Shown in pieces: positions 59,955 through 64,000 of a stretch of 64,000 nt of DNA. Location of the stretch: assembly GCF_020832045.1 (NCBI RefSeq), contig NZ_JAFIFK010000005.1, forward strand, positions 1 through 64,000. Direction: 5' to 3'. Within the stretch, counting starts at the first letter, position 1; every line of letters starts with the position of its first letter. A model generated the notes under the pieces. It was not told where the DNA came from and did no database searches. It was given only the letters and a program-made list of their open reading frames with translations. Source of the stretch: Halomonas sp. (GTDB lineage: Bacteria; Pseudomonadota; Gammaproteobacteria; Pseudomonadales; Halomonadaceae). The position numbers and the translations under genes were made by a program.

Positions 59955-60734
59955 GTGTTGATCGATGCCCACTGCCATCTCGATTTCGAGGCCTTCGACG
60001 ATGATCGCGAAGCGATGTTCCAGCGCGCCAGGTCGGCTGGTGTGAGCCACTTCATGGTGCCGGGTACGACCCGCGAGCGCTGGTCCGCCGTGCTGGAGTT
60101 GAACCGGCGCGCGGACGTGCACATTAGTCTGGGCCTGCATCCCTACTTCATGCACGAGCATGGTGACGGCGACCTCGAGGCCCTGGCCAAGCTGCTCGAC
60201 GAGCATCCCGAGGTGCGGGCGCTGGGGGAGTGCGGTATCGATGCGCGCTTCGAGGAGACCCTCGATCAGCAGTGGTCGCTGTTCAATGCTCAGCTGCGCC
60301 TGGCCAAGTCGCGTCAGCTGCCGGTGGTCATCCACTGCGTGCATGCCAACGACAAGGTCTCGAAACGGTTGCGTCAGCTCGACATGCCGGCGGGGGGGCT
60401 GATCCACGCCTTTGCCGGCTCGCCTGACCAGGCTTGGAAGTTTCTCGACCTCGGCTTCGTCGTGGGGCTGGGCGGCGCGGTCACCTATGAGCGCGCTCAG
60501 CGCCTGTGGCGTGCGGTGAAGAGCCTGCCCGACGATGGCTTCGTGCTGGAAACCGATAGCCCCGACATGCCGCTTTGCGGTTATCAAGGGCAGCGCAACG
60601 AGCCGGCACGCATCACTCAGGTGTGTGAACAGGTGGCAACGCTGCGGGGCGAGACGCCGGAGACGATCGCTGCGCAGAGCACCGCAACCGCCTGCCGGAT
60701 CTTCGGGTTGGACGTCGCCGGGAACGAGGCCTAG
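59955..60734 (+). CDS. TatD-family metal-dependent hydrolase (YjjV-like)
   Basis: A 259-residue TIM-barrel hydrolase with metal ligands in DAHCHLDFE (N-terminus), GECGID, VVIHCVHA, HAFAGS and the Asp in ETDSPDMPL. TatD proteins are DNA exonucleases or related phosphodiesterases. It begins with GTG at 59955 after AAGGAGAG. The frame extends upstream without homology. Stop codon TAG (60732-60734) overlaps that of the convergent ygfZ-like gene in a CTAG. Confidence 0.9.
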   Translation: MLIDAHCHLDFEAFDDDREAMFQRARSAGVSHFMVPGTTRERWSAVLELNRRADVHISLGLHPYFMHEHGDGDLEALAKLLDEHPEVRALGECGIDARFEETLDQQWSLFNAQLRLAKSRQLPVVIHCVHANDKVSKRLRQLDMPAGGLIHAFAGSPDQAWKFLDLGFVVGLGGAVTYERAQRLWRAVKSLPDDGFVLETDSPDMPLCGYQGQRNEPARITQVCEQVATLRGETPETIAAQSTATACRIFGLDVAGNEA

Positions 60735-61771
60735 GCGCTTGCCTTGGCAAGGCTCTCCGGGTCGAGCCGCTCGATGGGGTAGGGGAGTGGCAACAGCGTG
60801 AGGGGCTGGCCCTCGATCGAGAGCGGACCGATATTGTCGCGCGTCGTGAGAACCGCCAGCAGTTCGACGTTGCCGCAGCCGTCGTGCTCGGAGGCAATCG
60901 CCTCGCCCGCACTCTTGCCGCTCTCGTCGACAATGGCGCTCCCCAGTGGAGGCAGATGCTCACCCGTCAGGCGCGCTCGAGCCAGGCGCTTCTTCACCTG
61001 CCCGCGGAAGTGGGCGCGTGCGACCACCTCCTGGCCGGTATAGCAGCCCTTCTTGAAGCTTACCCCGCCCAGGGCTTCCCAGTTGATCATCTGTGGCAGC
61101 AGCGCGTCCTGATGGGTAGGCGTCAGCCACGCGAGCCCGGCCTGTATGTCGTGCAGGCACCAGACGGCGTTACCCACCCGGGCAGTCTCCTCTCCCAGTC
61201 CATCCACGGTCGCTTGCACTCGCTCCTGAGGCAGGCAAACCAGAGCGCGCGGCTGAGGCCCGGGGTGGGCCAGCAGCTGCACTTCCTCGTCGCCGGCCTG
61301 ATGCCAGGCAGCGGGTAGTGGCACGTCGAACCGGTTTGCCACCAAGGCAGGCACCCGTTCGCCGATCAGACCCAGGATTGCCAGATCGTCGCGGATAGCG
61401 AGTTCGGACTTGTAAAAGGGGGCGAACTTCTTCAAATGGTCGCGTAGCGCCTCCAGCAGGCCACGATGCAGAATCAAGCGGTAGCGGTCGGGACTGATTT
61501 GCATGAGCTGGGCGTTGGCCAGCATACGCCCCTTGGCACTGCAGAAAGCGGTGAGCGGAGCGAACTCGCCATCGGCGAGGTCGACCTGAGCGCTGGTCTG
61601 CCCCTGCAGCAGCTTGGCAGCGCCAGGCCCAAGCACGTCGAGCACGCCAAGGTGAACGAGCGGTGCGATGACGGCCTTGCTCATGGCCTCCTGAAGGGGG
61701 GGCGGGCAGGCGACCGCGACCCGCTCATCGCTCACATAACGCCCATCCAGGGCGGTTATCCAATCGCTCAT
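60731..61771 (-). CDS. ygfZ: YgfZ folate-dependent iron-sulfur cluster protein
   Basis: A 346-residue GcvT-like protein with the YgfZ signature KGCYTGQEVVARAHFRG, which carries the conserved Cys. YgfZ helps build or repair [4Fe-4S] clusters, for example for MiaB, with a folate cofactor. The start MSDWITALDG at 61771 has CGGAG upstream. The 51-codon extension before it is not homologous. It is related in fold to gcvT of this window but lacks the glycine-cleavage context. Confidence 0.9.
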   Translation of the reverse strand: MSDWITALDGRYVSDERVAVACPPPLQEAMSKAVIAPLVHLGVLDVLGPGAAKLLQGQTSAQVDLADGEFAPLTAFCSAKGRMLANAQLMQISPDRYRLILHRGLLEALRDHLKKFAPFYKSELAIRDDLAILGLIGERVPALVANRFDVPLPAAWHQAGDEEVQLLAHPGPQPRALVCLPQERVQATVDGLGEETARVGNAVWCLHDIQAGLAWLTPTHQDALLPQMINWEALGGVSFKKGCYTGQEVVARAHFRGQVKKRLARARLTGEHLPPLGSAIVDESGKSAGEAIASEHDGCGNVELLAVLTTRDNIGPLSIEGQPLTLLPLPYPIERLDPESLAKASA

Positions 61772-61968
61772 GCCAAGGCTCCGGGTCGTCTTTGGGTATC
61801 TCATCGCTCCGTTATGTGGGTTGGCGAATGAGATTGCAAGGGAACCGGCACAATACCATGAACGATAAAGCGTCTCGTTCATTGCTCGGCGCGATCCTGA
61901 CCGATGCCCAGTCCGGGGTGCCATGATAGAATCGTCGCTGACTTATTCCGTGCACGAGGGGGGCAGGC

Positions 61969-62166
61969 ATGCCGCATCAGTCGCTCGATTTCACAGGCGT
62001 CGAGAACGCCGATCAGGTCAACCGTATCACCACGGCTTTGATGATGGTGGACGGCGTGGAGAGCGCCGAAGTGGGTCGTCATGGTGCCGAAGTGGAAGGG
62101 CGTGCAAGCCGTGAGGCCCTGGTCCGAGCCGTTCTGGCACTCAAACTGCCCATTCAGGTCAAGTAA
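61969..62166 (+). CDS. Small HMA-like protein without the metal-binding cysteines
   Basis: A 65-residue protein (MPHQSLDFTGVENADQVNRI...). The pattern of beta-alpha-beta residues (FTGVENADQVNRITTALMMV, DGVESAEVGRHGAEVEG) resembles heavy-metal-associated domains, but the usual Met-x-Cys-x-x-Cys motif is absent. GAGGGGGGCAGGC before ATG 61969 supports translation. It lies 16 bases upstream of the OsmC-like gene, probably in one operon. The function is unknown. Confidence 0.65.
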   Translation: MPHQSLDFTGVENADQVNRITTALMMVDGVESAEVGRHGAEVEGRASREALVRAVLALKLPIQVK

Positions 62167-62182
62167 CCCAGCGGAGCCGTCA

Positions 62183-62605
62183 ATGAACAAGACCATCGAA
62201 ATCGTCAGCGAGCGTAACCGCATTTTTCGCCAGCGAGTGCAGATCGAAGGCCTCGAGGACGTGTACGTCGATGTGCCCAAGGCATTCGGTGGCGAAGGCA
62301 GCGCACCCGACCCGCACGACTATTTCGATCTCTCGCTAGGTGCATGCAAGGCGATTACCGCTCAGATGTATGCCCAGCGCAAGAAGTGGCCGCTGGAAGG
62401 CATCACCGTGAGGGTCAACCGCGATGACAGCGAGGAACGCAAGGGCACCTATCGACTCGAAGTGGTGATGACCTTCCACGGTATCGAGGATGAGGAGCAG
62501 CGTGCACGTCTCGAAGAGATCAGTCACAAGTGCCCCATCCACCGGCTGATGACCAGTGCGACCGTGGAGGTCACCACCCGCAGTACCGCTGCCGGCGAGG
62601 CATGA
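62183..62605 (+). CDS. OsmC/Ohr-family peroxide-reducing protein
   Basis: A 140-residue protein with the two family cysteines, Cys55 (DLSLGACKAITAQMY) and Cys117 (SHKCPIHRLM). OsmC proteins reduce organic peroxides. The wide YhfA-like type is also possible. GGAG lies 8 bases before ATG 62183. The gene follows the HMA-like gene and is followed by uvrB after 86 bases. Confidence 0.88.
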   Translation: MNKTIEIVSERNRIFRQRVQIEGLEDVYVDVPKAFGGEGSAPDPHDYFDLSLGACKAITAQMYAQRKKWPLEGITVRVNRDDSEERKGTYRLEVVMTFHGIEDEEQRARLEEISHKCPIHRLMTSATVEVTTRSTAAGEA

Positions 62606-62691
62606 GCCCAGCCGCAGCGCTATACTTGACCACTCATCGGTACGTTGAAATCAGGCGCTGTGATGGCGCCTGATGCCTTTCGGGAGCCACC

Positions 62692-64000
62692 ATGAGCAAG
62701 CCGTTTCGCCTCAATGCCAATTTCAAGCCCGCCGGCGACCAGCCGGCTGCGATAGAGGCCCTCATCAAGGGGCTCGAGTCCGGGCTGGCGCATCAAACGC
62801 TGCTTGGTGTGACCGGTTCGGGCAAGACCTTCACCATGGCCAACGTTGTCGAACGGCTGCAGCGCCCGGCCATCGTCATGGCGCCTAACAAGACCCTGGC
62901 CGCGCAGCTCTATGGTGAGTTCAAGTCCTTCTTTCCGGACAATGCCATCGAGTATTTCGTCTCCTACTACGACTACTACCAGCCGGAAGCTTACGTTCCC
63001 TCATCGGACACTTTCATCGAGAAGGACGCCTCCATCAATGACCATATCGAGCAGATGCGTCTCTCGGCTACCAAGGCGCTGCTGGAGCGGCGCGATGCGC
63101 TGATCGTGGTGTCGGTATCGGCCATCTACGGTCTCGGCGACCCCGACCAGTACCTAAAGATGCGCCTGCACTTCACCCGAGGCGAACTGATCGACCAGCG
63201 CTCCTTTCTGCGCCGGCTGGCTGAGCTGCAGTACACCCGCAACGACATGGACTTCAAGCGCGGCACCTATCGGGTGCGCGGTGACGTCATCGATATCTAC
63301 CCGGCCGACTCCGACGAGGAAGCGGTGCGAGTCGAGCTGTTCGGCGACGAGATCGACTCGATCCGCCTGTTCGATCCGCTCACCGGCGAAGTGCGCGGCC
63401 AGGTGCCACGCATGACGATCTACCCCAAGAGCCACTACGTGACGCCGCGTGAGACCATCATCTCGGCCGCCGAGCGGATCAAGGCCGAACTCGTCGAGCG
63501 GCTGGAATGGCTGCGCAAGAACGACCGCCTGGTGGAGGCTCAGCGGCTGGAGCAGCGCACCCTCTACGATCTGGAGATGATGAACGAGCTGGGCTACTGC
63601 AACGGTATCGAGAACTACTCGCGCTATCTCTCCGGCCGTAATCCCGGCGAGCCGCCGCCGACGTTTTTCGATTACTTGCCTGACGATGCGCTGCTGTTCA
63701 TCGATGAGTCCCACGTCAGCGTTCCCCAGGTGGGGGGCATGTACAAGGGCGATAGATCGCGCAAGGAAACCCTGGTCGAGTACGGCTTCCGCTTGCCCTC
63801 GGCCCTCGATAACCGCCCCATGACCTTCGAAGAGTGGGAGCGCATATCGCCGCAAACGATCTTCGTCTCGGCGACGCCGGGCCCCTATGAGGCCGAGCAC
63901 GCCGGTCAGGTGGTGGAGCAGGTGGTTCGACCCACAGGCCTTGTCGACCCCGATATCGAAGTGCGCCCGGCCACGACCCAGGTCGACGACCTGCTTTCGG
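62692..64000 (+). CDS. uvrB: UvrABC system protein B, 5' part (3' end outside window)
   Basis: An open frame of 436 codons to the end of the window. The start [20 protein letters not shown] is typical of UvrB. Walker A is [12 protein letters not shown], and the beta-hairpin region [12 protein letters not shown] is present, followed by the DEAD-like segment [15 protein letters not shown]. UvrB verifies damage in nucleotide excision repair after UvrA hands over the DNA. CGGGAGCC lies 5-8 bases before ATG 62692. Confidence 0.97.
   Translation, partial: MSKPFRLNANFKPAGDQPAAIEALIKGLESGLAHQTLLGVTGSGKTFTMANVVERLQRPAIVMAPNKTLAAQLYGEFKSFFPDNAIEYFVSYYDYYQPEAYVPSSDTFIEKDASINDHIEQMRLSATKALLERRDALIVVSVSAIYGLGDPDQYLKMRLHFTRGELIDQRSFLRRLAELQYTRNDMDFKRGTYRVRGDVIDIYPADSDEEAVRVELFGDEIDSIRLFDPLTGEVRGQVPRMTIYPKSHYVTPRETIISAAERIKAELVERLEWLRKNDRLVEAQRLEQRTLYDLEMMNELGYCNGIENYSRYLSGRNPGEPPPTFFDYLPDDALLFIDESHVSVPQVGGMYKGDRSRKETLVEYGFRLPSALDNRPMTFEEWERISPQTIFVSATPGPYEAEHAGQVVEQVVRPTGLVDPDIEVRPATTQVDDLLS

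Overview
The window is a stretch of a gammaproteobacterial chromosome with high GC content. It looks like Halomonadaceae (Halomonas or a close relative). That placement is an inference from acidic, GC-rich housekeeping proteins, the enterobacterial-type order thrS-infC-rpmI-rplT-pheS-pheT-ihfA, and Pseudomonas-like polysaccharide genes. I saw no phage, insertion sequence, CRISPR array, rRNA or tRNA.

Layout. 1-6.6 kb: translation operon from partial thrS to ihfA, with infC probably starting at an AUC codon. 6.6-10.4 kb: DUF2788 protein, flavodoxin, small membrane protein, ppnN and a LysR regulator. 10.4-16.9 kb: glycine cleavage genes, gcvH-gcvP on the minus strand and an amino acid/sodium symporter plus gcvT on the plus strand. 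17.0-21.0 kb: a yjbEFGH-type exopolysaccharide secretion operon on the minus strand. 21.0-21.85 kb: an AT-rich control region with an exact RfaH-type ops element. 21.85-47.5 kb: a Wzx/Wzy-type exopolysaccharide or capsule cluster. 47.5-50.9 kb: alkB, an nlpD-like lipoprotein, an acyltransferase and a LysR regulator. 51-56.3 kb: ketone-body/PHB genes (scoA, scoB, 3-hydroxybutyrate dehydrogenase) with grxA, an inositol-phosphatase-like gene and two poorly known genes. 56.3-58.1 kb: a RegB/RegA (PrrBA, RoxSR) redox two-component pair. 58.2-64 kb: prfC, a TatD-family nuclease, ygfZ, a small HMA-like protein, an OsmC protein and the 5' part of uvrB.

How the polysaccharide cluster may work (inference). 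GlmS supplies glucosamine phosphate for UDP-GlcNAc. One branch (PglF-, PglE- and PglD-like enzymes) would make a UDP-diacetylated bacillosamine-type sugar, which the PglC-like transferase loads on undecaprenyl phosphate. A second branch (WbpA, WbpB and an in-frame WbpD-WbpE fusion) would make UDP-GlcNAc3NAcA. Two GT4 enzymes extend the repeat, a Wzx-like protein flips it, a Wzy-like protein polymerises it, and Wza-Wzb-Wzc exports the chain. A compact block of an asparagine-synthase-like enzyme, a GNAT, a FemAB/BioF2-like transferase and a polysaccharide deacetylase is the most likely source of unusual sugar decoration. The least conventional parts are the WbpD-WbpE fusion, this modification block, the ops-controlled leader and a perfect inverted pair of DnaA boxes downstream of scoB.
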